The notes: generated from the sequence alone by a model not told the origin. Counted from the stretch's first letter, positions 1-9,888 are shown. The stretch: 60,519 bases of DNA from Sedimentitalea nanhaiensis DSM 24252 (GCF_000473225.1 NZ_AXBG01000027.1:1-60519), one strand, 5' to 3'. A program made the numbers and translations.

Positions 1-35
1 GCGCGGGGGCGGCCCGCGCAGAAACGGAGAACGGG

Positions 36-779
36 ATGACCGCAGCCAAGAGCCTGCTGGCGCTGTCGATGCACAAGGCCGGCAGTTCCATCACCAACAA
101 GATCCTGACGGATTTCTGTTGCGAAAAGGGCATCGAGATCGACGATATCTCGCAGGGGGTGCTCGCCTCGCCGTTGCCTGAACGCGAGGTGTTCCTGCGG
201 GCGCAATCCGGGATGCATCGCGGCGGGGCCTATTTCGGCATGGCGCGCGGGCCCTACGTGCGCGACATGAAGATCATCCCCGCGCTGCGGATCGTCGTGC
301 AGCTGCGCGATCCGCGCGATTGCATCACCTCGGCCTATTTTTCGTACACCAAGAGCCACCGTCCGCCGGCAGACCCGGAAAAGCTGAAGGAGTTCATGGC
401 GCGGCGGGACGAGTTGAAGATGATGAGCATTGACGAATTTGCCTGCGACCGGGCGCAGAACTATGTCAACCGGATGACGATCCTGGCCGATATCCTGGCC
501 GATCACCCAGAGGCGCTGGTGCTGAAATACGAAGAGATGGTGACCGACACCCCGGCCTGGCTGAACCGGATCGCCGCCTTTCTGGATCAACCGGTGACCG
601 ACAGCCTGCGCGACCGGCTGGGCCACAAGATCGACTTTTCCGTGGCCCGCGAAGACGTCAGCAAACACAAGCGCCAGGTCGCGCCGGGCGATCATGCCCG
701 CAAGCTGACACCACAGACGATTGCGGTGCTGAACGCAAAACTGGCCGCGCCGATGGGCCGGCTGGGTTATGGGATCTGA
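36..779 (+). CDS. Sulfotransferase family protein
   Basis: A 247-aa protein with the two marks of PAPS-dependent sulfotransferases: an N-terminal phosphosulfate-binding loop (SMHKAGSSITNK, about residues 11-22) and a 3'-phosphate-binding stretch (QLRDPRDCITSAYFSY, about residues 89-104). It would transfer sulfate from PAPS to a hydroxyl group, most likely on the polysaccharide made by the neighbouring genes; the acceptor is inferred. The start is supported by GGAGAA just upstream. It is the first gene of the window. If the replicon is circular it would follow the sulfotransferase ending at 60509 on the same strand. It converges with the next gene, 84 bases away. Confidence 0.75.
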   Translation: MTAAKSLLALSMHKAGSSITNKILTDFCCEKGIEIDDISQGVLASPLPEREVFLRAQSGMHRGGAYFGMARGPYVRDMKIIPALRIVVQLRDPRDCITSAYFSYTKSHRPPADPEKLKEFMARRDELKMMSIDEFACDRAQNYVNRMTILADILADHPEALVLKYEEMVTDTPAWLNRIAAFLDQPVTDSLRDRLGHKIDFSVAREDVSKHKRQVAPGDHARKLTPQTIAVLNAKLAAPMGRLGYGI

Positions 780-862
780 TCGGGAAAATCACAAGACAGG
801 CGGTGCGTCCTGATCCTGACCACGGCTGACGGTTTTTCGCCATGCGCGCGCGTGCCTTGTGA

Positions 863-1552
863 TCACGGTACAGCCGCAACGCCAGCCGCGGCCCGGGCCA
901 GCACCTCGCGGTACAGGCGCACCGGTTCGGGATTGTCGGCCAGCGCCCGGGTGATCTCGGAGCGCAGGGCGGCCTTGAGTTTCTCACGCTCTGGCGTGGG
1001 GCTGGCGACGCGCAGGTTGATATCCGTTCCGTGGCGCTTTGCTTCAGACCGGGCTTTGATTCTGGCCTGTACCTCGGCCGTATCGGCGGCCAGATCCCGG
1101 GACCGGGGCAGCGGGGTTTTCAGAACCGTGTTGAGCCGGGTGACGACGGTGTTGAAATCGCCCACCACCTCGTCGAACCGGGCCAGCAGATAGGGGGCTT
1201 TGAGATCCAGCAATTCGGTGTGAAAGGCGATATGGCGCTGCAGGCAGACTTCGGTCGGGACGTTTTCCCAGATCTTGTAGGACAGGATCGCATCGGCGGG
1301 ATCGCGGATCAGCACCAGCATCGGAATGCCGTATCCCGCTGCCAGGCGCAGGTTCAGAACCGAATGGGTGTGATGGCCGATGGCGGGCCGTTTTTGTCCG
1401 GCGACCTCGCACAGGACATTGATCATGCCCACGCAATAGGTGTTGGCGCTGCGCGGATAGCCCTCGATCGCCAGGTCGTAGTCCGGACCGCAGACCAGTT
1501 TCTGCTCGTGGACTTGCAACAGGTCGGCGCGGATTTCATCGAGGGTCTGCAT
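863..1552 (-). CDS. Sulfotransferase-like protein
   Basis: 229 aa. The motif EGYPRSANTY (about residues 29-38) is a P-loop-like 5'-phosphosulfate site, and MLVLIRDPADAILSY is the usual 3'-phosphate strand-helix with Arg and Ser. The family reaction is sulfate transfer from PAPS. It is last in a minus-strand operon that starts at 5116 (unknown protein, GT2, GT4, this gene), with only 21 bases to the GT4 gene. That suggests it sulfates the sugar those enzymes add. AAGGAC lies upstream of the ATG. The sequence is distant from the other five sulfotransferases, so the acceptor may differ. Confidence 0.68.
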   Translation of the reverse strand: MQTLDEIRADLLQVHEQKLVCGPDYDLAIEGYPRSANTYCVGMINVLCEVAGQKRPAIGHHTHSVLNLRLAAGYGIPMLVLIRDPADAILSYKIWENVPTEVCLQRHIAFHTELLDLKAPYLLARFDEVVGDFNTVVTRLNTVLKTPLPRSRDLAADTAEVQARIKARSEAKRHGTDINLRVASPTPEREKLKAALRSEITRALADNPEPVRLYREVLARAAAGVAAVP

Positions 1553-1573
1553 GGGGGTGCGGTCCTTTTCTGG

Positions 1574-2821
1574 TCATGGTCCGGGAGCGATCGCGGCGGC
1601 GATCTGCAGGAAGTGGTGCGCCACATGTTCGTTGCGGTGGTCGGCGCGGATGCGGGCCCGGGCGTCGGGGTCGGTCCTGTCGTGCCGGGTGGCGGTCGCC
1701 AGCAGGGTGTCGGCAAAGGCTGTGGCCTCATAGCGCGGCGCCACGGCACCGATGCCATAGGTGGTGACGAATTCCTGACAGCCGTGGCCGGGGCCGACCA
1801 CCGGCACGCAGCCATAGGAACAGGCCTCGACCAGGATGTTGGGCCAGTTGTCCTCATACGAACAGCTGAGCAGGATATCGTTTTCGGCAAAGATCTGCAC
1901 CAGCCTGGCGTGATCGGTGATGCGGCCGTGCAGCACATAGTCCAGCCCGCCGGTTTCCAGCCGATCCTGCAGTGCCTGATCTGCGGTGCCGACCACGTCG
2001 ATACGCATCCGTTGCGGGGTTGCACCGGCGTCGATGCGCCGTTGCAGCAGATCCAGGCTGTCCAATGCCAGCGGCAGGGCCTTGCGCCGCTCGACCAGGG
2101 AATCCGCGATCAGCAGGATCCGGACCTGCCCGTCCGCAGGGTGCGGTGCCGGATCCGGGAGCGGTTCATAGGGGTTGCGCAGCACATGGGCGCGGGCCTC
2201 GGGGATCAGGCCGCTGGCGACCGCCCGATCGCGCAGGTAACGGCTGGGGGCGGCGAGATGCACGTTGGGCCGCGCGAAGATGCCGCGTTTGACACGCAGG
2301 TTGATGGGGATGAACCGGCTGTCGCACCGCGCGCTGTCGACCTGCGGGCACCCGTGGCAGCCCAGGACCAGCTTGTTGCACTCTGCCGGATAATGGCACC
2401 CGCCGGTCATGTAGTGGAAATCGTGCAGCATGAACAGCATGGGCGTGCCGCGCCGTGCCAGCGCATCCAGTTCCGCAAGGCCGAGCAGGAACGAGGCCCA
2501 GTGCACGTTGACGATGTCATATCCGGCCAGCAGATCGATCAGCCAGTCGCGGCGATAACCGGGGTATTCCACGGTGAAATGGGTGTTGGTCATCTGCCGG
2601 TTGCTCATCGAGCGCGGCGGTGCGACTTCGGGTGGCAGGATGCCGCCCAGCTCGCGGCGGGAGAGGAAATCGGCCTGCACCCCCGGTTGCGTGTTCAGGG
2701 CCGTGGCCATGCGATGCGCGGCCAGACCGCCACCACCGCCATCGGCGCTGGACAGCACGGCGATGCGGATGGGGGCGGGGGCCGCAGAGAGGTCGGGGGC
2801 CGCAGAGGGATGGGTGATCAT
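1574..2821 (-). CDS. Glycosyltransferase, GT4-like (GT-B fold)
   Basis: 415 aa with GT4 architecture. The N-terminal Rossmann half begins at IRIAVLSSADGGGGGLAAHR, typical of the acceptor domain of retaining glycosyltransferases. The C-terminal half carries ILLIADSLVERRKALPLALDSL and then a donor-site region (ENDILLSCSYEDNWPNILVEACSYG, with the conserved E near residue 335). A Cys-rich stretch in the N-half (CNKLVLGCHGCPQ) is common in GT4 enzymes of O-antigen clusters. It overlaps the upstream GT2 gene by 4 bases (ATGA), so the two are translationally coupled. The donor sugar cannot be told from sequence; fucose, rhamnose and galactofuranose donors are all made nearby. Confidence 0.82.
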   Translation of the reverse strand: MITHPSAAPDLSAAPAPIRIAVLSSADGGGGGLAAHRMATALNTQPGVQADFLSRRELGGILPPEVAPPRSMSNRQMTNTHFTVEYPGYRRDWLIDLLAGYDIVNVHWASFLLGLAELDALARRGTPMLFMLHDFHYMTGGCHYPAECNKLVLGCHGCPQVDSARCDSRFIPINLRVKRGIFARPNVHLAAPSRYLRDRAVASGLIPEARAHVLRNPYEPLPDPAPHPADGQVRILLIADSLVERRKALPLALDSLDLLQRRIDAGATPQRMRIDVVGTADQALQDRLETGGLDYVLHGRITDHARLVQIFAENDILLSCSYEDNWPNILVEACSYGCVPVVGPGHGCQEFVTTYGIGAVAPRYEATAFADTLLATATRHDRTDPDARARIRADHRNEHVAHHFLQIAAAIAPGP

Positions 2822-3768
2822 CCGACCGCCTTCTGATCCAGATCCAGCAGCATCGCCTTGTTCTTTTCCACCGAGGCGCGCAGGGCTTGCAGCTGTCCGT
2901 GCAGGACCGTCTCGTTGGGGGTGGGGCCAGCCTGCGGCGTGGCCGCCTCTTCGGCCCGGTTGAACAGCCCGACCAGGATGTCCAGCGTCTTGCGGGCCTG
3001 ATCAAAGCCGCCGTGGCGGGCCTGGACCAGCGCCAGTTCGGTGATCGATTCCGCGCGTTTTTCGCGGGTCTTGCAGCCCGGATGATAGACCGAATAGGCG
3101 ATGTCCAGCGGCAGGTGCCGAAAGGGGAACCGCGCCGCCATGCCCAGGAACAGGTCGGCATCCATCGCATAGTGATGATCCAGCCGCACCGGCCCGGCCG
3201 CCTGCCAGGCCGTGCGCGAAAAGAATACGCTGGGCTGGATCAGGTGGTGGCGGGCATAGTCCAGCAGATGATCGAAGGTCAGTTTTTCGGGGCCAAAGCG
3301 GAAATGGTTGATCGGGGTGAAATCCAGCTCGGTCATGTAGGCATCGCCCACCACCACCTCGGTGCCCGGATGGTCGCGGAACATGCGGCGCACCGCCACC
3401 AATGTGTTGGGCAGGATGATGTCGTCGCCATTGAGCCAGTACAGGATCGGCTGGCCGGCCCGCTCGAACCCCTTGTTGATCGCGTCGGACTGGCCCTTGT
3501 CCGGCTCCATCACCACGGTCGCGAACATGTCGCGGTAATGATCGACGATTTGCGGCGTGGCGTCGGTGCTGGCGCCGTCCACCAGGATCAGCTCGACCCC
3601 GCTCAGATCCTGGCACAGCAGGCTGCGCAGGGTTTTTTCCAGGAAGGCGGCGGAATTGTAGATCGGAATCACCACCGAAACGCCGGGCAGGCCCGGCTCG
3701 GCGCTCTGGACGGTCAGATCGGCCTCCCAGGGGAGGGCGGATTCGGCGCGGATCGGATCAGGCAGCAT
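2818..3768 (-). CDS. Glycosyltransferase family 2
   Basis: 316 aa, GT-A fold. VSVVIPIYNSAAFLEKTLRS opens the fold, LILVDGASTDAT is the UDP-binding strand, and WLNGDDI is the DXD-type metal site. I chose the ATG at 3768 because AAAGG lies 7 bases upstream; a start 60 bases further up is open but lacks such a site and would overlap the preceding gene more. It overlaps that gene by 11 bases and the next (GT4) by 4. The C-terminal tail after about residue 250 is predicted helical. It probably adds one sugar of the exopolysaccharide repeat; the donor is unknown. Confidence 0.84.
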   Translation of the reverse strand: MLPDPIRAESALPWEADLTVQSAEPGLPGVSVVIPIYNSAAFLEKTLRSLLCQDLSGVELILVDGASTDATPQIVDHYRDMFATVVMEPDKGQSDAINKGFERAGQPILYWLNGDDIILPNTLVAVRRMFRDHPGTEVVVGDAYMTELDFTPINHFRFGPEKLTFDHLLDYARHHLIQPSVFFSRTAWQAAGPVRLDHHYAMDADLFLGMAARFPFRHLPLDIAYSVYHPGCKTREKRAESITELALVQARHGGFDQARKTLDILVGLFNRAEEAATPQAGPTPNETVLHGQLQALRASVEKNKAMLLDLDQKAVG

Positions 3769-5116
3769 CGCTGGACCTTTCGACGTGGGGTTGGGCTGGA
3801 CCCGCAGACTGCAGGCGGGCCTGGGCATGGATCAGGATTTCGGCCAGCAGCCGGCGCTCCTCGTCGGTCTCGCAGCCCTGCACCAGATAATTGTAGATTC
3901 GCGGGTTGAAAATGCCGTGCTCGACCAGTTCGGCCCCGAAGATCAGGGCGATTTCGAGCTTTAGCGCCCGGGGGTTTTTCGGGTGCAGCTCCTGCAGATA
4001 GCGGATCGTCGCGTTGTGCAGATTGCCGGGCGGATAGGTCTGGGTCAGGGCCGGGCGATCGGGCATCATCGCTTGCAGGTCCAGGCAGTACAGGATGGCC
4101 AGCAGGCGTTGGGCAAAGCGCTGGTAGGGATCCGGGTTGATCTCAAGCAGGGCGCGCGCACGGGTCAGATCACAGCCGCCCTCGGCCCGGTCCCGCGCCG
4201 CCAGCAGGGCGATCGAGGCGGGCGGGCAGGCCCAGGCCAGTGTCGGGCTGAGCCGGATCAGCCGGTTGGTCAGCGCCTGGGCTTCGGCGTCGGGCAGGCG
4301 GGCGGGGGGCGGCGTGAACATCATCGTGCGCACCCGGCGGCTGTGGGCGGCATTGCGCTCGCACTCCCGGTCGATCACGGATTTGAACGCGGCGGCGGCG
4401 GCGGTCGGGTCGGGGTCCGCAATCCCGGCCAGGCGGTGCATGTCCGGCAGGTAATGGGCGAATTCGCCCATGTCGCCATAGGTGGTCGGGTGGCTTTCAT
4501 GCAGCAGCATCCCGCTGTCGCCCAGGCCACCGCCGACCTGCGGCGACAGGATCAGGGCCGCCATCACGTAATCCCAGCCGGGAATGCCGAAACACATGCG
4601 CCCGGCACTGGCGCAGCGGTCGATCAGCGCCTGCACGCGCGCCAGCGCGGGGGGCGACAGCACAAAGGCGTCCAGCCCGCCGCGATAGGGGCTTTGGTCG
4701 GCAAATCCATAGATCTCGGGGCTGGCGCAATCCTCGCGGGTCAGGGCCACGGCGGGCATATGATCCAGCCAGTACGACAGCCCGTCGGCGCTGCGCATGG
4801 CCGGGTAGAGATCGGAATTGACCACCGCCACCGGGCCGCTGTCCGGTCCCGTACCCGGCAGGGCCTGCAGCAGCGGCGCAACCCGGGGCACCGGCTTGCC
4901 GTGGATCGCCTGACCGGTCTGTTCGGGGGGCAGCCGCAGGATGTCGGTGGCCTCAAGGCCCATGTCCAGCAGCAGGTCGGCTTCGGCGTCGGTATTGGCG
5001 CTGAGGCTGCGCACCCCGAGGGCCTTCCAGGCCTGAAAACAGCGCAGTTGCAGGGGCGCGCGGGAAAACGGGTTCAGTGAGGTGACCACTGTCAGCTCCT
5101 GCGTTGTCCGCGCCAT
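3758..5116 (-). CDS. Protein of unknown function, possibly glycosyltransferase-like
   Basis: 452 aa, first gene of the 5116-863 operon. I could not assign a family with confidence. The first 240 residues (LTVVTSLNPFSRAPLQLRCF, then VAVVNSDLYP, then GIPGWDYVMAA) are compatible with a nucleotide-diphospho-sugar transferase-type fold. The C-terminal 170 residues look helical and TPR-like (for example NPDPYQRFAQRLLAILYCLD). No signal peptide or membrane segment is seen. The ATG at 5116 is preferred over one at 5209 because residue 32 onward begins the structured part. Position before a GT2 and a GT4 implies a role in the same polysaccharide. Confidence 0.6.
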   Translation of the reverse strand: MARTTQELTVVTSLNPFSRAPLQLRCFQAWKALGVRSLSANTDAEADLLLDMGLEATDILRLPPEQTGQAIHGKPVPRVAPLLQALPGTGPDSGPVAVVNSDLYPAMRSADGLSYWLDHMPAVALTREDCASPEIYGFADQSPYRGGLDAFVLSPPALARVQALIDRCASAGRMCFGIPGWDYVMAALILSPQVGGGLGDSGMLLHESHPTTYGDMGEFAHYLPDMHRLAGIADPDPTAAAAAFKSVIDRECERNAAHSRRVRTMMFTPPPARLPDAEAQALTNRLIRLSPTLAWACPPASIALLAARDRAEGGCDLTRARALLEINPDPYQRFAQRLLAILYCLDLQAMMPDRPALTQTYPPGNLHNATIRYLQELHPKNPRALKLEIALIFGAELVEHGIFNPRIYNYLVQGCETDEERRLLAEILIHAQARLQSAGPAQPHVERSSDAA

Positions 5117-5432
5117 GCCTGTCCGCCCTTCCGACCGCGCCTGTCCGTCCGCCCGTAACGGCGGATCGATCCTGTGTATCCCACCCTTAAAAGATGAGTC
5201 AGCCAGCATTTACGGCCTGTCCGCCCGGAAAGAAAGAGAGGCCGGGCGATTTGTCCGGGATTGCCTGTTCGATCCCATGGGCCGTTTCCGGTTCGGTGCG
5301 GTTTGCCTATGGGGAGCCAATGGGTCGATTGTGTCGTCCGGGGATGCGCTCTAAACAGAGCGCCAGGATCAGAGAAGCAGCAGGTTCCGCACGGCCCCAT
5401 CCGGGCCGCGACGGCAAGACGAAAGGCGCAGG
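5117..5432. other. Divergent intergenic region (316 bases)
   Basis: Separates the minus-strand glycosyltransferase operon from two plus-strand sulfotransferase genes and so should hold both promoters. I see no convincing operator, repeat or RNA gene in it. Short open frames here are not supported by codon use or homology. Confidence 0.5.
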
Positions 5433-6539
5433 ATGCCCGAAGACAGGATGCCACACCCCCGGACCGTCGTGCTGCATATCGGGCGGCACAAGACCGGCAC
5501 CAGCAGTATCCAGAACACCCTGCGGCACAATCGTGCGCGGTTGCTGGAGCGCGGGGTGCTGGTGCCCGAATCCCTGCCGTCCAACCTGTCGGGGTTCTTT
5601 CTGAATGTCTTTTCCAAGCGGCCGGAAAAGAAACGCCATAATGTTCAGCACGGATTTGACCGGGCGCTGATCCAGGCGCAGGGGCAGCAGATGCTGGACC
5701 GGCTGGCGCAGGAGGTGGACGGATTCGCCGGAGACCGCATCGTGCTGTCCGGCGAGAACGCCTGTACCCTCAAACCTGACGAGGTGGCGCAGGTCCGGGA
5801 CCGGTTTGCGACGATGCTGGCCCCGGCGGGGGGGCAGGTGGATTTCAGGGTGCTGCTCTATACCCGCAACCCGGTCAGCTATGCGTCGAGCGCCATCCAG
5901 CAGAACATCAAGAAAAACAATACCTTGCTTGAGGAGTATAAGCGCTTTGTCCTGAGGAATTCGGTGGGATGGTACCAAAGGATCCACGCCGCCTGGGCCG
6001 GGGTGTTTGGCGCGGCGGCGGTCGAATTGCGCAGTTTCGAGACCGCCTGCGCCACGCCCGGCGGGCTGATCGGCAATTTTCTGACCGCTAACGGGATTGC
6101 CCCCGAGGGGATCGCGCCGCAGCGGGCCAATGACAGCATCGCCGACGAGATCGCCGAATTCCTGTCTTCGCCCCATATGCCGAAACGGCCGCCCGACCAG
6201 CGCGGCAGCTGGTCCGCCGGATTCGATCTGAGCGCGGCGGACCAGGACATCCTGTTCGCGATCCGGGGCAGCAAGGGCGGGTTGCTGACGGCATCCGAAC
6301 AGGCGGGGCTCTGGGAGGCGGTGGCCGGGGACATGCGGTTTCTTGAGCAGGAATTCGGGATTTCCTACCGTTCCGGGGACACCGCCGGACCCGCGCCGTT
6401 CGGTGCGGTCTTTGTCGACGATCTGGCGGCGGCCCTGCCGCGGCTGTCGCCGCCGGTCCGCCGGGGCCTGCTGGCCTATCTGCTGGATCGCCCTGCCCCC
6501 TGTGATCCGGCGCAAACCCAGCCTGGGGTGGACTCGTGA
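5433..6539 (+). CDS. Sulfotransferase family protein
   Basis: 368 aa. TVVLHIGRHKTGTSSIQNTL (about residues 10-29) is a textbook 5'-phosphosulfate loop, and VLLYTRNPVSYASSAIQ (from about residue 137) is the 3'-phosphate site. It starts at 5433 with AAAGG upstream; an in-frame ATG 15 bases later is a possible alternative. It ends in TGATG, shared with the next sulfotransferase, so the two are coupled. The enzyme should use PAPS to sulfate a sugar hydroxyl of the plasmid-encoded polysaccharide (inferred). Confidence 0.75.
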   Translation: MPEDRMPHPRTVVLHIGRHKTGTSSIQNTLRHNRARLLERGVLVPESLPSNLSGFFLNVFSKRPEKKRHNVQHGFDRALIQAQGQQMLDRLAQEVDGFAGDRIVLSGENACTLKPDEVAQVRDRFATMLAPAGGQVDFRVLLYTRNPVSYASSAIQQNIKKNNTLLEEYKRFVLRNSVGWYQRIHAAWAGVFGAAAVELRSFETACATPGGLIGNFLTANGIAPEGIAPQRANDSIADEIAEFLSSPHMPKRPPDQRGSWSAGFDLSAADQDILFAIRGSKGGLLTASEQAGLWEAVAGDMRFLEQEFGISYRSGDTAGPAPFGAVFVDDLAAALPRLSPPVRRGLLAYLLDRPAPCDPAQTQPGVDS

Positions 6540-7591
6540 TGCAGATAACACTTCATATCGGAACCGAGAAATCCGGCACCACCACGATCCAGAGGTTTCT
6601 CGACATCAACCGCGACCTGCTGCACGCACAGGGGGTCTGGGTTCCGTTGTCGCTGGGCCGGGTTCATCACCGCCGTTTGTCCGCGATCTTTCTGAACCAC
6701 GGGGTGGTGGACGATTTCTTTCGTCACGAGGGCCTGCAGGATCGCGACGCGCGCATTGCCGCCAAACGCAGCTGGCAGGACGAGTTCGAGGCCGAGATCC
6801 AGGCCCGCGGGGCTGAGCATGTGGTGGTGTGCTCGGAACATCTGCAAAGCCGGCTGACCGCACCCGAAGGCATCCGCGCCCTGTTCGATTACCTGAGCCA
6901 GCGATTTTCGCGGATCCGGATCATCCTGTATATCCGCGAACCTCTGGCCACGGCGGTTTCGCTGTATTCGACCGCGATCAAGTCGGGGGGCGTGTTGGCG
7001 GATGTGCCCGAACCCGGCCATCCCTATTGGAACAATATCGTCAATCATCAAGAGACGATCCGGCGCTGGCAGGCCAACATGCCGTCGGCCGAGCTGGAGC
7101 TGCGGCTGTTTCAGAAGGACGATTTCGTGCAGGGCGATCTGCTGAGCGATTTCATCGCCGCCGCCGGGTTGCCTCAGCTCGAGTACAAGCGCCCGCCCCG
7201 GGCCAATGAATCGCTGAACCGGGTGGGGATCGAACTGCTGCGCCGGTTCAACGGCGAAGTGCCGGTGTTTCTGCCGGATGGCCGGGTCAATCCGATGCGC
7301 GGTGGTATCCTGCCCTTTTTCGAAGAGCATTTCCGCGCCGGTAAATCCTTTTTGCCCCGGGCACAGACGATCGCGGCCTATGAGGCGGCCTTTGCCGAGT
7401 CCAACGAATGGGTGCGCAAAACCTTCTTTCCCCAGCGCGCGCAGCTGTTCAAACCCGTGGCCGGCGCCGCGACCGGGGATACGGGACTCAGCCCGCAGGA
7501 ACTGGACCAGATGGCGGGCCTGACCGCAGAGCTGTGGCGTCAGTGGCGGCGCAAGATGCTGGAAACGCCGAAAAAGCACCCGGTGCCGTAA
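6539..7591 (+). CDS. Sulfotransferase family protein
   Basis: 350 aa, same subtype as the preceding gene. ITLHIGTEKSGTTTIQRFLD (residues 3-22) is the PAPS 5'-loop and RIIILYIREPLATAVSLYS-type residues form the 3'-phosphate site. The ATG at 6539 overlaps the upstream TGA by one base; a GTG one codon earlier is less likely. The pair could be a duplication that diverged to sulfate different positions. The gene converges on the small unknown gene at 7629. Confidence 0.75.
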   Translation: MQITLHIGTEKSGTTTIQRFLDINRDLLHAQGVWVPLSLGRVHHRRLSAIFLNHGVVDDFFRHEGLQDRDARIAAKRSWQDEFEAEIQARGAEHVVVCSEHLQSRLTAPEGIRALFDYLSQRFSRIRIILYIREPLATAVSLYSTAIKSGGVLADVPEPGHPYWNNIVNHQETIRRWQANMPSAELELRLFQKDDFVQGDLLSDFIAAAGLPQLEYKRPPRANESLNRVGIELLRRFNGEVPVFLPDGRVNPMRGGILPFFEEHFRAGKSFLPRAQTIAAYEAAFAESNEWVRKTFFPQRAQLFKPVAGAATGDTGLSPQELDQMAGLTAELWRQWRRKMLETPKKHPVP

Positions 7592-7628
7592 GCGCGGCGC
7601 GCGGTCTTCAGGCGACAGCCGGCAGGCC

Positions 7629-8153
7629 CTAGCGCATCAGCACCGTTTCCAGCCGGTCGAACCGGACCGAAAAGGCGTCGCCCGAAAAGAACAGGTGGAT
7701 TTCAGCCCCGTGGCTGTCGCCCATCGCGTCCGGCGGGATCGGGATATGGCTCTGCAACAGATGCGCACCGCCGGACGAGGCCATGTGCTGGGCGGCAAAA
7801 CTATCGTGAAACTCCGCCGCGCGCAGCAGGCGCAGGCAAGGGCGGATGGCAAAGAACCCGTCCGAGACCACCTGGGCAATCACCCCGACATAACGCCCGT
7901 CGCGCAGGGTTTCAAAGTCGATGGCCCAGGACAGCGAAACCCAGGGCGAACGGCCCGCTGTGTCCATGCGCAGCGCGAACCCGGTCTCGGCCGGGGCAAA
8001 AGACAGTTCGGCACCGGCATCGGGCTGGCTGGACAGCCAGACCTGAGGCACCAGATCCTGGTGGGGCGCGGCGCGTTCGATGGCTTCGCGGTTGGCCAGG
8101 TCGGCCAGCCGGTCGTTTTCGGCCTGAAAGGCCTGGGTCTGCTCGATGCTCAT
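7629..8153 (-). CDS. Small protein of unknown family, paralogue of the protein at 50440-50940
   Basis: 174 aa, soluble, no signal peptide. I do not recognise the family. The second half (from SPWVSLSWAIDFETL) shares a pattern with the protein at 50440-50940: a W-aromatic strand pair, a Y-x-G step, an (I/H)-(R/H)-P-C-L-R segment, an F-x-D-x-F helix, a short P-rich strand, then a terminal L-x-(L)-F-(F/L) beta segment. This suggests a beta-sandwich or jelly-roll sugar-binding-like fold. The first 30 residues are helical. It sits alone on the minus strand between a sulfotransferase and fcl. Confidence 0.6.
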   Translation of the reverse strand: MSIEQTQAFQAENDRLADLANREAIERAAPHQDLVPQVWLSSQPDAGAELSFAPAETGFALRMDTAGRSPWVSLSWAIDFETLRDGRYVGVIAQVVSDGFFAIRPCLRLLRAAEFHDSFAAQHMASSGGAHLLQSHIPIPPDAMGDSHGAEIHLFFSGDAFSVRFDRLETVLMR

Positions 8154-8292
8154 GGCTGACTTCTAGCGAAGCGCCCTGTGCTCGCCAAGGCGTTTTTATC
8201 TTGGCGGGCGGGCCGCGCCGGGGCGCGTTGTACAGCCCCCTGTTTCCGGTGTAGGCAGGACGTGCAATGCACGAAAAAAAAGAGCGCGGGCC

Positions 8293-9255
8293 ATGAAGAT
8301 ATACGTTGCCGGACATCGCGGTATGGTCGGGGGGGCAATCTGCCGCCAGCTGGCGCATCGCAAGGATGTCACCCTGCTGACCCGCACCAGCGCCGAGCTG
8401 GACCTGACCGATCAGGCGGCGGTGCGCGATTTCATGGCCGCCGAGCGCCCCGACCGGGTGATCCTGGCCGCCGCAAAGGTCGGCGGCATCGTGGCCAACA
8501 ATACCTATCCGGCGCAGTTCATCTATGAAAACCTGATGATCGAATGCAATGTGATCCATCAGGCCTGGGCCGCCGGGGTCACGCGGTTGCTGCAACTGGG
8601 CAGTTCCTGCATCTATCCCAAGCTGGCCGATCAACCGATGGCCGAAGACGTGCTGCTGACCGGTCCGCTCGAACCCACCAACGAACCCTATGCGATTGCC
8701 AAGATCGCCGGGATCAAGCTGTGTGAAAGCTATAACCGGCAGTACGGCACCGATTACCGCAGCGTGATGCCGACAAACCTTTATGGGCCGGGCGATAATT
8801 TCCACCCCGAGAATTCGCATGTTCTGCCCGCGCTGATCCTGCGGTTTCACAAGGCGGTGCAGGAAGGGGCCGACGAGGTCGCGATCTGGGGCTCGGGCAA
8901 GCCGATGCGCGAATTCCTGCATGTGGATGACATGGCCGCGGCCTCGCTGTTCGTGATGGATCTGGATGGCGAAACCTACGCGCGCGAGACCCGGCCGATG
9001 CTGAGTCATATCAATGTGGGCAGCGGCACCGACGTGACCATCCGCGAACTGGCACAAACCGTGGCGCGGGTGACCGGGTTTACCGGTCGGCTGGTGTTCG
9101 ATGCGTCAAAACCCGACGGTGCACCCCGCAAGCTGATGGATGTGTCGCGCCTGGCGCGGCTGGGCTGGAGCGCGACGGTTGGGCTGGAGCAGGGGATCGG
9201 CGAGACCTATCAATGGTTTCTGAACCAAGGTGCGGATCGCCTGCGGGCGAAATGA
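8293..9255 (+). CDS. fcl: GDP-L-fucose synthase
   Basis: 320 aa, an extended SDR enzyme that converts GDP-4-keto-6-deoxymannose to GDP-L-fucose (epimerase and reductase in one). [14 protein letters not shown] is the NADP-binding glycine motif, [10 protein letters not shown] carries the catalytic YxxxK, and [12 protein letters not shown] gives the active-site Ser; length is normal for the family. Gmd, which supplies the substrate, is encoded at 56398-57519, and GDP-mannose supply by ManC at 42845-44266. The gene stands alone here, with no linked partner on the same strand, which is unusual because fcl usually follows gmd. Confidence 0.93.
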   Translation: MKIYVAGHRGMVGGAICRQLAHRKDVTLLTRTSAELDLTDQAAVRDFMAAERPDRVILAAAKVGGIVANNTYPAQFIYENLMIECNVIHQAWAAGVTRLLQLGSSCIYPKLADQPMAEDVLLTGPLEPTNEPYAIAKIAGIKLCESYNRQYGTDYRSVMPTNLYGPGDNFHPENSHVLPALILRFHKAVQEGADEVAIWGSGKPMREFLHVDDMAAASLFVMDLDGETYARETRPMLSHINVGSGTDVTIRELAQTVARVTGFTGRLVFDASKPDGAPRKLMDVSRLARLGWSATVGLEQGIGETYQWFLNQGADRLRAK

Positions 9256-9424
9256 CGCCAGACCCATAATGGGCGAGGTGGCGGCGCGAAACGAAGGCCT
9301 GCGGTGGCTTCTGCAAACGGGATGTGCAATTGTCAGGCCGGTGCGGTTTGGGCGCTGACCGATATAACACAGCCCATATTTGAGCGGCAATCCTGAAAGC
9401 CCAACTCAGTTTTCAAATCACTCA

Positions 9425-9795
9425 TCACGCTCCCCCGCACCTGTCTGGAACTTGAACTGGCCGCCGGCATATTTCGCGAGGTCTGCCCTGAACATCCCGA
9501 CGCAGCGCCTGCAGCTCGCCCTTTGTTGGTGCGTAGCTGTCTCCGGTAAAGACTCCCCGGTTCAGGTCGAGACCGCAACACCCTGCCCGCGCGCCTCACG
9601 TTCCAACTCACGCCGGGCCTCCTGACCAAGCCGCACCGTCACCTTGCCTGCGCGGCGGGCTTTGGTTGGCCTTTGCTCCGGTACGTCCGCATCACCCGAC
9701 ACTGTTTCGATCACCTGCGCAGAAACTAGGAAGACGACAGGCCGTGCTCCACCGCAACCGCTTCAAAGCGGGTCTTGCTGGCGGGCAAACACGGG
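9425..9795 (-). pseudogene. Decayed ribbon-helix-helix / plasmid-mobilisation-like gene
   Basis: Reading the minus strand across frames gives TRFEAVAVEHGLSSS, then KVTVRLGQEARRELEREA followed by RGQGVAVST, then a third-frame segment GLDLNRGVFTGDSYAPTKG running to a stop at 9425-9427. Stops and frame changes interrupt it at about 9725 and 9560. The RHH-like pieces resemble DNA-binding accessory proteins of mobilisation systems (MobC-type) found on alphaproteobacterial plasmids, but an antitoxin of the RHH class is also possible. No relaxase gene is seen beside it. The remaining bases 9256-9424 hold nothing I recognise. Confidence 0.35.
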
Positions 9796-9888
9796 ATTGG
9801 ATGAGGTCTGATTTCTGAGTCATAGTCAATTTTGTGCTACAATGCTGGCGCTTCGCCTATCCTGCATTATTACCTTCCTCTATCTAAT

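Noticed and set aside
1031..2836. Long plus-strand open frame opposite the GT4 and sulfotransferase genes
   Set aside because: Antisense shadow of high-GC codons; the minus-strand genes have clear family motifs.
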